Part shown: positions 1 to 8,908 of the stretch, piece by piece
Numbering within the stretch: the stretch's first letter is position 1
Layout of the letters: every line of letters starts with the position of its first letter
Source of the DNA: Lachnospiraceae bacterium NE2001
Lineage (GTDB): Bacteria > Bacillota > Clostridia > Lachnospirales > Lachnospiraceae
Direction of reading: 5' to 3'
Assembly (NCBI GenBank): GCA_900110635.1
Contig: FOEK01000003.1
Location: 186,001 to 250,000 of the forward strand
Length of the DNA: 64,000 nt
Translations under genes and position numbers: made by a program
Notes under the pieces: generated by a model
Seen by the model: the letters and a program-made list of their open reading frames with translations, nothing else
What the model was told of the DNA's origin: nothing
Databases searched by the model: none

Positions 1-2
1 AT

Positions 3-365
3 AATATCATTAAGGCTGTATATTGTTCGGATAACGACGTGTCAGATGCAGGTGATGAGTCGAAAGGGAATGCGTTGTTAGATGCAACAGCAGAGACGGG
101 CTTTGACACTTTAAATATATTAAGCGAAAACATTAGGGATAATTATGGGGAAAAGCTTATCGAGAAGAAATCACCAGTCTTAAAACAGTATCTGGTAGAA
201 AAACTTGAAAAGCTAAATGGAATCTACTGCCGACTCTCAAAGGAGTCAGGCGACAGAGTGGTGGACAGGATGGCCGAAGTATCTCTTGAATGCAGCGAGA
301 TCGAAACAGTCCTGGAAATGTTGTCACGGGGACGTAACAGTTTTCCGAAAGGAGAAGGGGTATGA
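3..365 (+). CDS. C-terminal part of an unknown protein (5' truncated by window edge)
   Basis: The reading frame is open from base 3, so the true start probably lies upstream; an internal GTG at 39 is the first start-like codon. About 120 residues are visible: charged, mostly helical, with no family I recognise. The stop TGA overlaps the ATG of the next gene (ATGA, 362-365), which suggests translational coupling with the nucleoside kinase. The last 15 or so codons run through a 21-base stretch (320-340) identical to the first 21 bases of an intergenic palindrome at 20201-20229. The extreme C-terminus may therefore come from a repeat insertion rather than from the ancestral protein. Function unknown. 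Confidence 0.6.
   Translation, partial: NIIKAVYCSDNDVSDAGDESKGNALLDATAETGFDTLNILSENIRDNYGEKLIEKKSPVLKQYLVEKLEKLNGIYCRLSKESGDRVVDRMAEVSLECSEIETVLEMLSRGRNSFPKGEGV
320..340 (+). repeat. Family C palindrome, left part only, inside coding sequence
   Basis: These 21 bases match 20201-20221 exactly (GTTGTCACGGGGACG and onward). The right arm TGACAAC seen at 20223-20229 is absent here, so this is a half copy. It is read in frame as part of the last codons of the upstream gene, just ahead of the ribosome site of the kinase gene. Confidence 0.7.
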
Positions 366-1990
366 CATTAGTAGAGCTATATAATGAAAGGCATGGGGAT
401 AATAAGTATGAAGTTGTGGCGGCTATTGTAAATGGTCGTCTTAGAGAGCTTTCTAAGGAAGTAAACCCTGAGGATGAGGTGGAGTTTATTAATCTCAGCA
501 CTCCTATAGGGTTTGACCTATATAAGAGAAGTCTTATCCTGCTGATGCTTAAGGCAGCGAAGGATGTTCTGGGTAAAATGGAAGGCGACTACCGCATAGA
601 GGTTATGTATTCTCTCGGAAATGGTTTCTTCTGTAAGCTGATGGATACAGATATAGAACTGACAGAGGAGCTATTATCTGAAATCCGCGACCGGATGAAG
701 GAACTGGTGGAGCAGGACCTTCCTATTGAGAAAAACAGCTGTTCTACATTTGACATGAAGGATGAGTTCTTAAGCCGTGATCTGCCTGGAAAGGCAAAGC
801 TTCTTAAATACAGGAAGTCATCTAGGATTAATATATATTCCCTGGATGGATACAGGGATTATTACTATGGCTATATGGTGCCATCCACAGGTTATCTGTC
901 GAAGTTTGATCTTGTGAGCTACGATGATGGTTTTATCGTTGTGATACCGCTTAAGTCTACTGGTGAGCTCCCTGAGAAGGATCCTGAGACAGGAACTTAT
1001 ACATTTCCCAATAAGCTTTACTCAGTTCTTAGAAAGACTGAGGATTGGGGCCACAGACTTGGCGTTGGTTATGTCGGCGATATAAATGATGCTATAGTAA
1101 ATGGTGGCGTCAGCAATATGATTCTCGTTCAGGAAGCACTGATGGAGAAGCAGATTGCAGATATAGCTAAGGAGATTATTGATGGGGATAAGAAGCTGGT
1201 GCTGATTGCCGGACCATCCTCTTCGGGAAAGACCACATTTTCCAACAGACTTAGTATTCAGCTCATGGCTTATGGTGTGCATCCGCATCCTATTGCTATG
1301 GATAATTTCTTTAAGGAAAGAAGCGAGACTCCTGTTGATGAAAATGGAGACTTTGATTTTGAGTGCCTTGAGGCAGTGGACTTAAATCTTCTGGAGACTA
1401 CCATGTCAAAGCTTCTTGAGGGCGAAGAGGTCCAAATGCCTACATTTGACTTTACTGTTGGAAAGAAGGTTTTTGACGGTTCAACCCTTAAGCTTGGTAA
1501 AAATGACGTCATAGTAATGGAAGGAATACATGCACTGAATCCTGAGTCCACAAGGACCCTTCCAAAGGATAGCTGCTACAAGATATATATCAGTGCTTTG
1601 ACCCAGCTGAATCTGGATGAGCACAACAGGATATCGACTACTGATACCAGACTGCTGAGAAGAATAGTCAGAGATGCGAGAACCAGGGGGCACTCGGCAA
1701 CAAAGACTATCAAGATGTGGCCATCTGTAAGACGTGGAGAAGAAAAATATATCTTCCCATTCCAGGAAGAGGCAGATACAATGTTCAATTCGGCAATTAT
1801 CTACGAGCTTCCTGCTATTAAGACCTTTGCAGAACCACTGCTTTACGGTGTTCCGGAGGATAGCGATGAATACTACGAAGCTAACCGGCTTCTAAAGTTT
1901 TTGGGGTATTTCCTGGGAATAGATGTGCAGAACGTTCCGCAGAATTCGCTGATGCGCGAGTTCATCGGTGGCGGCTGCTTCAAAGTGTGA
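362..1990 (+). CDS. Nucleoside (uridine-like) kinase with N-terminal extension
   Basis: 542 residues. The P-loop GPSSSGKTTF at residues 284-293 and the following PRK/uridine-kinase-type core (MDNFF at about 312, VMEGIHALNP, RLLRRIVRDARTRG) place it in the phosphoribulokinase/uridine kinase family, which phosphorylates a (ribo)nucleoside with ATP in the cytoplasm. The first 280 residues form an extension often seen in clostridial nucleoside kinases and resembling the second additional domain of threonyl-tRNA synthetase; that part is recalled from family knowledge, and its role here is unknown. The ATG at 362 overlaps the upstream stop and follows GGAGAAGG. The exact substrate cannot be read from the sequence, so no symbol is given. 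Confidence 0.85.
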   Translation: MTLVELYNERHGDNKYEVVAAIVNGRLRELSKEVNPEDEVEFINLSTPIGFDLYKRSLILLMLKAAKDVLGKMEGDYRIEVMYSLGNGFFCKLMDTDIELTEELLSEIRDRMKELVEQDLPIEKNSCSTFDMKDEFLSRDLPGKAKLLKYRKSSRINIYSLDGYRDYYYGYMVPSTGYLSKFDLVSYDDGFIVVIPLKSTGELPEKDPETGTYTFPNKLYSVLRKTEDWGHRLGVGYVGDINDAIVNGGVSNMILVQEALMEKQIADIAKEIIDGDKKLVLIAGPSSSGKTTFSNRLSIQLMAYGVHPHPIAMDNFFKERSETPVDENGDFDFECLEAVDLNLLETTMSKLLEGEEVQMPTFDFTVGKKVFDGSTLKLGKNDVIVMEGIHALNPESTRTLPKDSCYKIYISALTQLNLDEHNRISTTDTRLLRRIVRDARTRGHSATKTIKMWPSVRRGEEKYIFPFQEEADTMFNSAIIYELPAIKTFAEPLLYGVPEDSDEYYEANRLLKFLGYFLGIDVQNVPQNSLMREFIGGGCFKV

Positions 1991-2008
1991 TAGTGTGTAG
2001 TAAGGCAT

Positions 2009-2035
2009 AAAAAAAGCAAGTTGCTTGCAACTTGC
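2009..2035 (-). terminator. Rho-independent terminator of the RNase P RNA
   Basis: On the minus strand GCAAGTTGC-AA-GCAACTTGC is followed by seven T residues. It lies directly downstream of the RNase P RNA 3' end. There is no T-run on the plus side, so it serves the minus strand only. Confidence 0.85.
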
Positions 2036-2050
2036 GACGTGAAATAAATA

Positions 2051-2390
2051 CGAGTAGGACTGTAAGCCGGGTTCTGTCTTGGATAATCATCTATCTAGAC
2101 CCTACGTTACCATAGGGTTCAAGCAACCTACCTGAAGCTCGGCGGGCAGCGTCAACACTTCTGCTTGGTCTTGCATCGGATGGGGTTTACAATGCCCTGT
2201 CTGTCACCAGCCAGGCGGTGAGCTCTTACCTCGCCATTTCACCCTTACCTCATCAAAGATGGGGCGGTATACTTTCTGTTGCACTTTCCTTTGAGTCACC
2301 TCAACTGGACGTTATCCAGCATCCTGCCCTGTGATGCCCGGACTTTCCTCACGACCGAAGAACGGTCCCGCGATCATCTGTCCTACTCGC
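2051..2390 (-). ncRNA. rnpB: RNase P RNA (bacterial)
   Basis: About 340 nt on the minus strand. The catalytic RNA removes tRNA 5' leaders. The 5' end CGAGTAGGAC pairs with the 3' end GTCCTACTCG to form helix P1. The conserved blocks GAGGAAAGTCCGGGC near the 5' end, GTAAGAGCTCACCGC in the middle and ACAGAACCCGGCTTACAG at the 3' end are all present, as expected for the ancestral (type A) bacterial RNA. It has its own promoter at 2398-2427 and a terminator at 2009-2035. Confidence 0.95.
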
Positions 2391-2397
2391 AGGAAGG

Positions 2398-2427
2398 AAT
2401 ATACCACACACATAGATTTTTTGTCAA
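2398..2427 (-). promoter_or_regulatory. Promoter of rnpB
   Basis: Read on the minus strand: TTGACA, an 18-base spacer, then TATATT preceded by TGG (extended -10). The predicted transcript start, about 2391, coincides with the start of the P1 helix of the RNase P RNA. Confidence 0.8.
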
Positions 2428-2454
2428 TAGAACACTAGTGGAGGAATTATTTAT

Positions 2455-4458
2455 ATGATTAGGAAAAATGGGGCCCTGATTTTTTTGGGCACTTGGATAC
2501 TGACCATACTACTTGTTGCGGGAATGGTTTTAACATTTTTCTGTTCTGAGGCCGTTGCTGCAAGGTCGGATTTTAAAGTGAACGTAGATTCTGAACTATC
2601 TAATGATTCAGAATACTATATCGTTAGTATGGATATAGAGAATTCTGGAAAGGATTTTTCAGGTACTGTTCGTCTTGCTGTTGATTTAGGTGGCACCAGT
2701 GTAGGTTATGATGTAGATATTTCTATCCCAAGTGGGTCCACAAAGACCTACAAGGTAAATGTTCCTTCAATGGCCAGGACAAATTCAAATGTTGTCGAGG
2801 TTCAGATCTATGATCAGAAGGGTAAGAAGGAGTATGCCGAGAAATTTCAGTCGCTGTTTGTTCAGAATAACGGAACACTGAAGTTTGGTATTCTTTCCAA
2901 TAATCCAGATGCGTTGTATTTTATGGATTTGGGTGGAAGTCGTATTGTAGTAAATGGACAGAATTATTATGTAGGGCTGGAGGAAGCTGTTGGATCGAAG
3001 CTTTCTGAAGATATTGATTCACTGGCAGGTCTTATAATAAATGATTACGACACCAGCACGCTTTCAGATGAAACTATAGCTAAAATAGAAAACTGGACAA
3101 ACCAGGGCGGTATCCTGATTTTTGGTTCTGGTAGTCACGCTGAGGAGGTTATCTCCGGTTTTGATCAGAGTTTTCTTGGCTTTAAGTTTTCATCCTCCTA
3201 TACTTCAAAATACAACGATGAAAATGGATATGAAACAGAAGAGGAATACGAGATAGCCAGCTTCGACTACTATAGCGGCAAGTATTATTTTGACAGTAAT
3301 CTGTCTTATTCTGCGAGTTCAGGTAGTGGAATGATCGTATCATATTGCATAGATCTGGCTGAGTACAGAGAAGAAGATTATCAAATGGCTGATTGCATAA
3401 ACTCCATGTATCAGGATGTTATAGGTAACACCAGAGATCTTTATAACAACAAAAATTATTCAAATCTAAATGTATATACGCTTGAAACTCTGCAGGGCTA
3501 TATGGAGAAACCGGCTAAGTCTGCTTCGGTGCTCCTTGTTTTGCTCATCATTGCGTATACTGCTCTTGTTGGTCCCATCGCGTACCTTATACTTAAAGCT
3601 ATGAAAATGAGAGAGAAGATATGGCTTGTAATCCCGGCTCTATCTCTGGTTTTTGTGTTGTTTGTATTCCTTGTCAGTCTGGGAATCCGAGTAAAGGGAA
3701 TAACTCTTAAGTCGGTAAATGTGGTTAATCTCGATAGTAACAAGGAGGATTGCTATCTCTTTGGATATGCGCCAGATCCAGAGGAATGGGATATCAAAAC
3801 TAATGATGAATATGACTATGCATGTGTGCTTGATTCGTATTCATATAGTGGGACAGAAAAGGTAGATATGGCTGTAAAGAAGTCAGATGGTGGGGAAAAG
3901 ATAACATTTTACCCTGACAGCGCATTTGATACGAGATGTGCAGTTCTTTCTTCAAGAGATTCTGGAAATGGTAACTTCAAACTGGATGTTTCCATTTCTG
4001 GGAACAGTAATAACGGACTAGATGATTTAGATGATTTAGAAGAATATGAGGATTATGACTATGACTATTATTCATCATCTTCCGTGACAGGAATAGATGA
4101 TGGAACAGTTGAAAATACTACTGGAATAGATTTCGACTTTGTGATGATCATTACCCAGGCAGGTGCACAGCTGGAAGAGGATGTGAAGAATGGGGACAAG
4201 ATAAAGATTGATCTGGATTCTACATCATACAATTATGCATCATATTCATTTGGTTATGATCATCTGAACAATGATTATACAAAGAAGTATTACGATAAGA
4301 AGGATTACGATTCTTCAGGTGCAATTGCTTCTATGATACTGGCTGAGCAGACTTTGAATACTTCGGACTGTCAGATCATCGTGCTTGGTGTAAAGGAATC
4401 AAAGAGTAAGACTGATCAGAATGAAAAGTCCTGGGACGTTTATTATAGTTATTACTAG
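2455..4458 (+). CDS. Large membrane-anchored protein heading the ABC/MoxR/VWA block
   Basis: 667 residues. A hydrophobic N-terminus (residues 8-30) acts as a signal or anchor. A beta-rich extracytoplasmic part with a CARDB-like N-terminal stretch (VSMDIENSGKDFSGTVRLAV) comes next, followed by two transmembrane helices at about 357-380 and 389-412, then an acidic, Tyr/Asp-rich C-terminal domain with runs such as EEYEDYDYDYYSSSS. I do not recognise the family. Its position directly ahead of the ABC ATPase and permease suggests an accessory subunit of that exporter, loosely analogous to the GldG-type partners of ABC-2 exporters (inference from arrangement only). GGAGG lies 9 bases before the ATG. 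Confidence 0.75.
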   Translation: MIRKNGALIFLGTWILTILLVAGMVLTFFCSEAVAARSDFKVNVDSELSNDSEYYIVSMDIENSGKDFSGTVRLAVDLGGTSVGYDVDISIPSGSTKTYKVNVPSMARTNSNVVEVQIYDQKGKKEYAEKFQSLFVQNNGTLKFGILSNNPDALYFMDLGGSRIVVNGQNYYVGLEEAVGSKLSEDIDSLAGLIINDYDTSTLSDETIAKIENWTNQGGILIFGSGSHAEEVISGFDQSFLGFKFSSSYTSKYNDENGYETEEEYEIASFDYYSGKYYFDSNLSYSASSGSGMIVSYCIDLAEYREEDYQMADCINSMYQDVIGNTRDLYNNKNYSNLNVYTLETLQGYMEKPAKSASVLLVLLIIAYTALVGPIAYLILKAMKMREKIWLVIPALSLVFVLFVFLVSLGIRVKGITLKSVNVVNLDSNKEDCYLFGYAPDPEEWDIKTNDEYDYACVLDSYSYSGTEKVDMAVKKSDGGEKITFYPDSAFDTRCAVLSSRDSGNGNFKLDVSISGNSNNGLDDLDDLEEYEDYDYDYYSSSSVTGIDDGTVENTTGIDFDFVMIITQAGAQLEEDVKNGDKIKIDLDSTSYNYASYSFGYDHLNNDYTKKYYDKKDYDSSGAIASMILAEQTLNTSDCQIIVLGVKESKSKTDQNEKSWDVYYSYY

Positions 4459-4474
4459 AATAGGAGGGAAAGAG

Positions 4475-5425
4475 ATGTTATATATCAATAATTTATATAA
4501 AATCTATGGTCGTTTCCCTGCTGTTCAGGGGCTGACACTCAGGGTTCCAAGAGGTGATCTCTTTGGATTTGTTGGGCCAAATGGAGCTGGAAAGACTACA
4601 ACTATAAGAATAGTCTGCGGACTGCTGCAGGCGACCTCTGGAAGCGTTACTGTAAATGGAGTAACCGCAGTAAATAGTGCTGGAAAGACTGCATCTGGCA
4701 AAGCCATGCGCGAGCTGAAAAGGAATATCGGCTATGTGCCTGATTTCTTTGGTGTGTATGATAACCTGAAGGTAACGGAGTATCTGGAGTTCTATGGCTC
4801 GTTAAATGGTATGACCTACCGCGACATTAATGCAACCACGGATGATCTGCTTGCTCTTGTTAATTTGCAGGATAAGAAGGATTTCTATGTTGATACTCTG
4901 TCCCGTGGTATGAAGCAGAGACTCTGTGTTGCCAGAGCACTTCTTCACAACCCGAATCTTCTTGTGATGGATGAACCGTCCTCAGGACTTGATCCTGTGG
5001 CTAGAGTTGAGATGAAGGAGCTTCTTATGAACCTTCAGTCCATGGGCAAGACCATAGTTATCAGCTCCCACATCCTTGCAGATATATCTGAAATGTGTAA
5101 CGCAATCGGAATAATGAACAGGGGTCATCTTATTGCAGCTGGAAAGATGGAGGATATCCTGAAGACTGGTACTGATATGAGTCGTCTGATCATATCATTT
5201 TCCTCTGGTATCGAACGTGCTACACAAATCTTTACGGAGAATCCTTATGTCAGAATCGAGTCAATCCGCGAGAATCAGATAATGTTGAGTGGTGTGGCTG
5301 ATGACGGATTTGCTGACAGACTGGTGGTTGATCTTATTAACCGCGGTGTTGTTGTGTCTGGCTTCCATAGAGAGGAGAGAACTCTCGAGAGGATATTTAT
5401 GGATATGACAGGAGGTGCGGCATAA
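4475..5425 (+). CDS. ABC transporter ATP-binding protein (ABC-2 exporter type)
   Basis: 316 residues; drives the permease encoded next. Walker A GPNGAGKTT at about residue 33, signature LSRGMKQR at about 142, Walker B LLVMDEP at about 161 and the D-loop SSGLDP are all intact; a C-terminal tail of roughly 90 residues follows the nucleotide-binding domain, as in CcmA/NatA-type ATPases. I chose ATG 4475 because GGAGGG lies 7 bases upstream; an in-frame ATG at 4421 would lie inside the previous gene and has no ribosome site. The stop overlaps the start of the permease (TAATG). Confidence 0.93.
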   Translation: MLYINNLYKIYGRFPAVQGLTLRVPRGDLFGFVGPNGAGKTTTIRIVCGLLQATSGSVTVNGVTAVNSAGKTASGKAMRELKRNIGYVPDFFGVYDNLKVTEYLEFYGSLNGMTYRDINATTDDLLALVNLQDKKDFYVDTLSRGMKQRLCVARALLHNPNLLVMDEPSSGLDPVARVEMKELLMNLQSMGKTIVISSHILADISEMCNAIGIMNRGHLIAAGKMEDILKTGTDMSRLIISFSSGIERATQIFTENPYVRIESIRENQIMLSGVADDGFADRLVVDLINRGVVVSGFHREERTLERIFMDMTGGAA

Positions 5426-6309
5426 TGGATATAAAGAATAAGATAAAAGTTAATCCAATTGTCAAGAAGGACCTTCGAGTAATATCCAGAAGTATGAAAT
5501 ATTCCTGGGGGCTCTTTGCATACGTAGCTGTGCTGGGAATTGTATTTATCTTTACTATGCTGGTCATCGGAGGCATCAACAGCTACCAAAGCTATTATAA
5601 GAATACAGATATATATGAGGGCTATGTTGCCTTCTTTCCTGTGATAGGAGTGGCGCAACTCTGTATCATTTCACTTATAGTACCAATCTTTACTGCCTCA
5701 TCCATATCGGGGGAGAGGGAAAGACAGACTATGGATGTTATGTTAACCACAACCATCCCGCCTTACAGCATTATCATAGGAAAGATTGCTTCGGCAGTTT
5801 TAAGGGTTATGATGTTCGTAATAGCCAGTGTTCCACTTATGGCGGTTTCTTTCGTTATGGGCGGTATTGGCTGGGCTACTCTTTTTGAGTACCTGATCCT
5901 TGCGTTTGTTTACGCTATATATGCAGGAAGTATTGGTACATTTTGCTCTGCTGTATTTAAGAAATCGATTCCGGCTATTATCGTGTCCTATATTATCTAC
6001 GGCGCAATTTACGGACTCACATATGCACCAGCGCTGGTTGTTAGTATTGTAAGTGATATAGATGATTTCTTTGTGGTTTTCATATTCACACTGATAAATC
6101 CGGTTCACGAGTTTCTGATATTCTTCTATCAGAAGATCAGTGGTGAGAACCTGATGGAGTATATGATCAGCTACAGCAACTATCCAGATTTTATTAACTG
6201 GATATTTAAGTCAAATGTATGGATCGTGACCTCATGTATATTCCAGCTGGGGCTTGCTGCTTTCTTTATCTGGCTGGCAACCCTGAAGATTCGTCCGGGC
6301 AAGAAGTAA
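5425..6309 (+). CDS. ABC-2 type permease
   Basis: 294 residues with six predicted membrane helices and the cytoplasmic motif SGERERQTMDVMLTT after the second helix. That motif is characteristic of ABC-2 permeases that work with NatA/CcmA-like ATPases. It starts at the ATG that shares one base with the stop of the ATPase gene, so the two should be made in a fixed ratio. Substrate unknown; neighbours point to an envelope role. Confidence 0.9.
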   Translation: MDIKNKIKVNPIVKKDLRVISRSMKYSWGLFAYVAVLGIVFIFTMLVIGGINSYQSYYKNTDIYEGYVAFFPVIGVAQLCIISLIVPIFTASSISGERERQTMDVMLTTTIPPYSIIIGKIASAVLRVMMFVIASVPLMAVSFVMGGIGWATLFEYLILAFVYAIYAGSIGTFCSAVFKKSIPAIIVSYIIYGAIYGLTYAPALVVSIVSDIDDFFVVFIFTLINPVHEFLIFFYQKISGENLMEYMISYSNYPDFINWIFKSNVWIVTSCIFQLGLAAFFIWLATLKIRPGKK

Positions 6310-6354
6310 ACACATTTCAGGATGGACGGATGAGGGACATTTTATTGGAGAAAT

Positions 6355-7848
6355 ATGAAGTATATATATCAGTTTGTCGATAAGATAAGGATAAAACTGA
6401 ATAGAAATATTATGAGGAAGTCTGTGGTCTCGGCGCTATTAGTTGGCGTGCTCCTGGGACTTCTTGTTGTGACCATCAGCCTCTTCGTACCTATTTACGA
6501 AAAGGTCGTGCTAATTGCGGCCATTATCCCACCGGTTCTCTCAGTTCCAGTGGGTATTTTTATGGGAATCAGAAAGCGCGTGGATGACAAGGCGGCGGCC
6601 ATATATATAGACAGCTTCGGATTCAAGGAGAAGATAATAACTGCTCTTGAGAACGAGAAGTATAAAGATCCAGTAATTATAATGCAGCGAAATGATGCTG
6701 AAGCCCATCTTCGTGCTGAGGGCTTCAAGGTAAATGTAAAGTTTGAAATGCCCTGGCTAAAGCTGGGATTATGCTTTCTCGCATTTATTCTGGCTATATT
6801 TTTGTTCCTGCTTCCAACAAATGCCAAGAAGGTGGCGGCTGATAAGCACGAGGCTGTGATGGAGGCAAAGGAAGCTGAGAAGGAAGTTAAGGAAATGCTG
6901 GAGGCACTGGAGGCCATTGATCAGAGTGAACTCACAGAGGCGGAACTGGCAGAACTGCAGCAAATGATGGATTCGCTGGAAATGTCACAGCAGGAGTTTA
7001 AGCAGGCATCCTCTATGGAAGATTTTGAGAAGGCCAAGGACAAGTATGACTACAAGCTTGGAGAGGCTTCTGAAAAACTTAATTCCCTTGCGAATGGAAA
7101 GTCTGAAGGTGTTCAGAAGCAGATGAAGTCGGCTCAGGAGATTGCTGATAATCAGAATGAATCGCAGAAACAGGTTGCTTCAAATCAGCAGGGCCAGAAT
7201 GGTGAAAATGGTCAGAGCGGGCAGCAGGGCCAGCCTGGAGAGAACGGTGAAAATGGCGAGCAGGGTCAGTCTGGAGAGAACGGTGAAAATGGCGAGCAGG
7301 GTCAGTCTGGAGAGAACGGTGAAAATGGCGAGCAGGGTCAGTCTGGAGAGAACGGTGAAAATGGCGAGCAAGGCCAGTCTGGTGAGAACGGTGAAAATGG
7401 CGAGCAGGGCCAGTCTGGTGAGGGTGAAGGCCAGTCCGGCGAAGGCGAAGGTCAGTCTGGCGAGGGCGAAGGTCAGTCTGGCGGAGAAGGTTCAGGCCAG
7501 TCTGGCGAAGGCGAAGGTCAGTCTGGCGGTGAAGGCCAGTCTGGTCAGGAGAGTTCAGGCGGTGGCGGTTCAGGTCAGGGCCAGGGCGGAAATAGCAGTA
7601 TGTCATCAATGGAACATAATCACGATTATGTAAGTGTGAATGAGAATATATCCGGTGAATACAGCGACAATACTACGTCCCAGTATTCACACGAACAGAA
7701 TGGACTTACCTGGGAAGGAACCCAGGTTCCATATGATACAGTAGTCAACCAGTATAGTGAGCAGGCCTATGATGGCATCGACAAGGGTAAATACCCAGGC
7801 ACCATGTCAGACGTCATCAAGCAGTATTTTTCAGGACTATCTGAATAA
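6355..7848 (+). CDS. Membrane protein with a long Gly/Glu/Gln-rich repeat linker
   Basis: 497 residues. Three membrane helices (about 24-44, 51-71 and 137-155) and an Ala/Glu-rich helical segment (about 165-260) come first. A low-complexity linker follows, built from five GENGENGEQGQS units and several GEGEGQS units, then a folded-looking C-terminus ending IKQYFSGLSE. The segment IYIDSFGFKEKIITALE between helices 2 and 3 resembles the N-terminal part of large membrane proteins found beside MoxR/DUF58/VWA genes (DUF4175-like, a tentative match). The linker would span a layer such as the wall. GGAGAAAT precedes the ATG weakly. It is probably a structural partner in the MoxR-VWA assembly. Confidence 0.75.
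   Translation: MKYIYQFVDKIRIKLNRNIMRKSVVSALLVGVLLGLLVVTISLFVPIYEKVVLIAAIIPPVLSVPVGIFMGIRKRVDDKAAAIYIDSFGFKEKIITALENEKYKDPVIIMQRNDAEAHLRAEGFKVNVKFEMPWLKLGLCFLAFILAIFLFLLPTNAKKVAADKHEAVMEAKEAEKEVKEMLEALEAIDQSELTEAELAELQQMMDSLEMSQQEFKQASSMEDFEKAKDKYDYKLGEASEKLNSLANGKSEGVQKQMKSAQEIADNQNESQKQVASNQQGQNGENGQSGQQGQPGENGENGEQGQSGENGENGEQGQSGENGENGEQGQSGENGENGEQGQSGENGENGEQGQSGEGEGQSGEGEGQSGEGEGQSGGEGSGQSGEGEGQSGGEGQSGQESSGGGGSGQGQGGNSSMSSMEHNHDYVSVNENISGEYSDNTTSQYSHEQNGLTWEGTQVPYDTVVNQYSEQAYDGIDKGKYPGTMSDVIKQYFSGLSE
7237..7542 (+). repeat. Coding tandem repeats, 36 bp and 21 bp units
   Basis: Five near-identical 36-bp units at 7237-7416 encode GENGENGEQGQS. Shorter units of 21, 24 and 18 bp follow, encoding GEGEGQS variants. 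DNA-level identity is high in the 36-bp block, so copy number can change by slippage or recombination without breaking the frame. Confidence 0.9.
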
Positions 7849-7882
7849 GTAATATTTCTCAGGATTATCTGAGTAAGCAATA
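7827..7882 (+). repeat. Tandem 28-bp duplication spanning a stop codon
   Basis: Two adjacent 28-base units (7827-7854 and 7855-7882), each containing TCAGGA-TATCTGA-TAAG, differ at a few positions. The first encodes the C-terminus FSGLSE plus the stop; the second repeats the same coding sequence after the stop. Confidence 0.8.
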
Positions 7883-7917
7883 AGAAGGATAATATAAAGC
7901 AGTCGGAGGATAACAAA

Positions 7918-8841
7918 ATGGATTACAATCAGGCGATAGGTGTGATAAATCAGGTAAGAACTGAGATTCATAAGGAGATAATAGGTCAGGAAAAAACTGT
8001 TGAAAGTCTTCTGATGGCGCTTCTTACAGGTGGAAATGTCCTTTTAGAGGGTATGCCGGGTCTGGGAAAGACAAGGCTCGTGCAGACCATCAGTCACGTG
8101 TTTGAAATGTCATTTAAAAGAATCCAGTTTACCCCAGATCTTATGCCGGCAGATATAACGGGTACTAATATTATGGTGAGAAATGAGCAGGGCAGCAGCT
8201 TTAAGTTTGAGGCAGGCCCAATCTTTGCAAATATAGTTCTTGCCGATGAGATAAACCGTGCAACACCGAAGACACAGTCGGCGCTTCTTGAGGCTATGCA
8301 GGAGCACACGGTGACAGTTGGTGATGTAACCTATGCACTACCGGATCCATTTTTTGTTATAGCTACACAAAACCCCATTGAGCAGGAGGGAACTTATCCG
8401 CTTCCAGAAGCTCAGTTGGACCGATTTGCGATGAAGCTTCTGGTGGAGTATCCGACAAAGCAGGAGCTGGCGGCAATCGTCAACCTTACAGAGGGCTTTG
8501 GGGTACAGCCTGCACAGCCAGTGATCACGCCTCAGTCTCTGATTGAGATAAGACAAATGATACAGCAGATTCCAATTGCGGAGCCGGTTATGGACCGGGC
8601 TCTCACTCTGGTTATGAATACACACGCAGAGAACAAATATATCCGTGAGGGGGCCAGCCCACGTGCTGCTCAGTATATCGTTCGCTGTGCCAAGGCAAGA
8701 AGCTTTATGATGGGACGTCTGAATGTTGCCTTTGAGGATATAGATTACGTAGCACCAGCAGTACTCCGTCACCGAATCATAACCAGCTTCGACGCAGTAG
8801 CCGACGGAATCACCCCAGACCAGATCATCGCCCAGCTATAA
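7918..8841 (+). CDS. MoxR-family AAA+ ATPase
   Basis: 307 residues. Walker A GMPGLGKTR at about 45-53, Walker B ADEINRATPKTQSALLEAMQE at about 107, sensor 1 ATQNPIEQEGTYPLPEAQLDRF and the C-terminal lid SPRAAQYIVRCAKARSFM are all typical. MoxR ATPases act as chaperone-like factors for VWA-domain proteins, and the gene sits directly before a DUF58 gene and a VWA gene as usual. GGAGG at 7903-7907 precedes the ATG. Confidence 0.95.
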   Translation: MDYNQAIGVINQVRTEIHKEIIGQEKTVESLLMALLTGGNVLLEGMPGLGKTRLVQTISHVFEMSFKRIQFTPDLMPADITGTNIMVRNEQGSSFKFEAGPIFANIVLADEINRATPKTQSALLEAMQEHTVTVGDVTYALPDPFFVIATQNPIEQEGTYPLPEAQLDRFAMKLLVEYPTKQELAAIVNLTEGFGVQPAQPVITPQSLIEIRQMIQQIPIAEPVMDRALTLVMNTHAENKYIREGASPRAAQYIVRCAKARSFMMGRLNVAFEDIDYVAPAVLRHRIITSFDAVADGITPDQIIAQL

Positions 8842-8896
8842 TGTGCAATGGGGACTGTCCCCATTGCACATAGGTCTGTCCCTTTTTGCACATTTT
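8841..8896 (-). repeat. Family B palindromic repeat (GGGGAC core)
   Basis: Begins at the last base of the moxR stop. A 31-base near-perfect hairpin (8841-8871) has 15-bp arms ATGTGCAATGGGGAC and one unpaired base. The companion half AGGTCTGTCCCTTTTTGCACAT follows (opposite orientation to the copies at 24578, 38717 and 61931). It separates moxR from DUF58 but leaves the DUF58 ribosome site intact. Confidence 0.85.
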
Positions 8897-8908
8897 GAGG
8901 AAATTGAT

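Noticed and set aside
7237-7542. Regular 36-bp repeats, possible CRISPR array
   Set aside because: Units are contiguous without spacers, stay in frame and encode a Gly/Glu/Gln linker; no cas genes nearby.
8843-8908. Upstream start for the DUF58 protein
   Set aside because: It would translate the family B hairpin; ATG 8909 has its own ribosome site.
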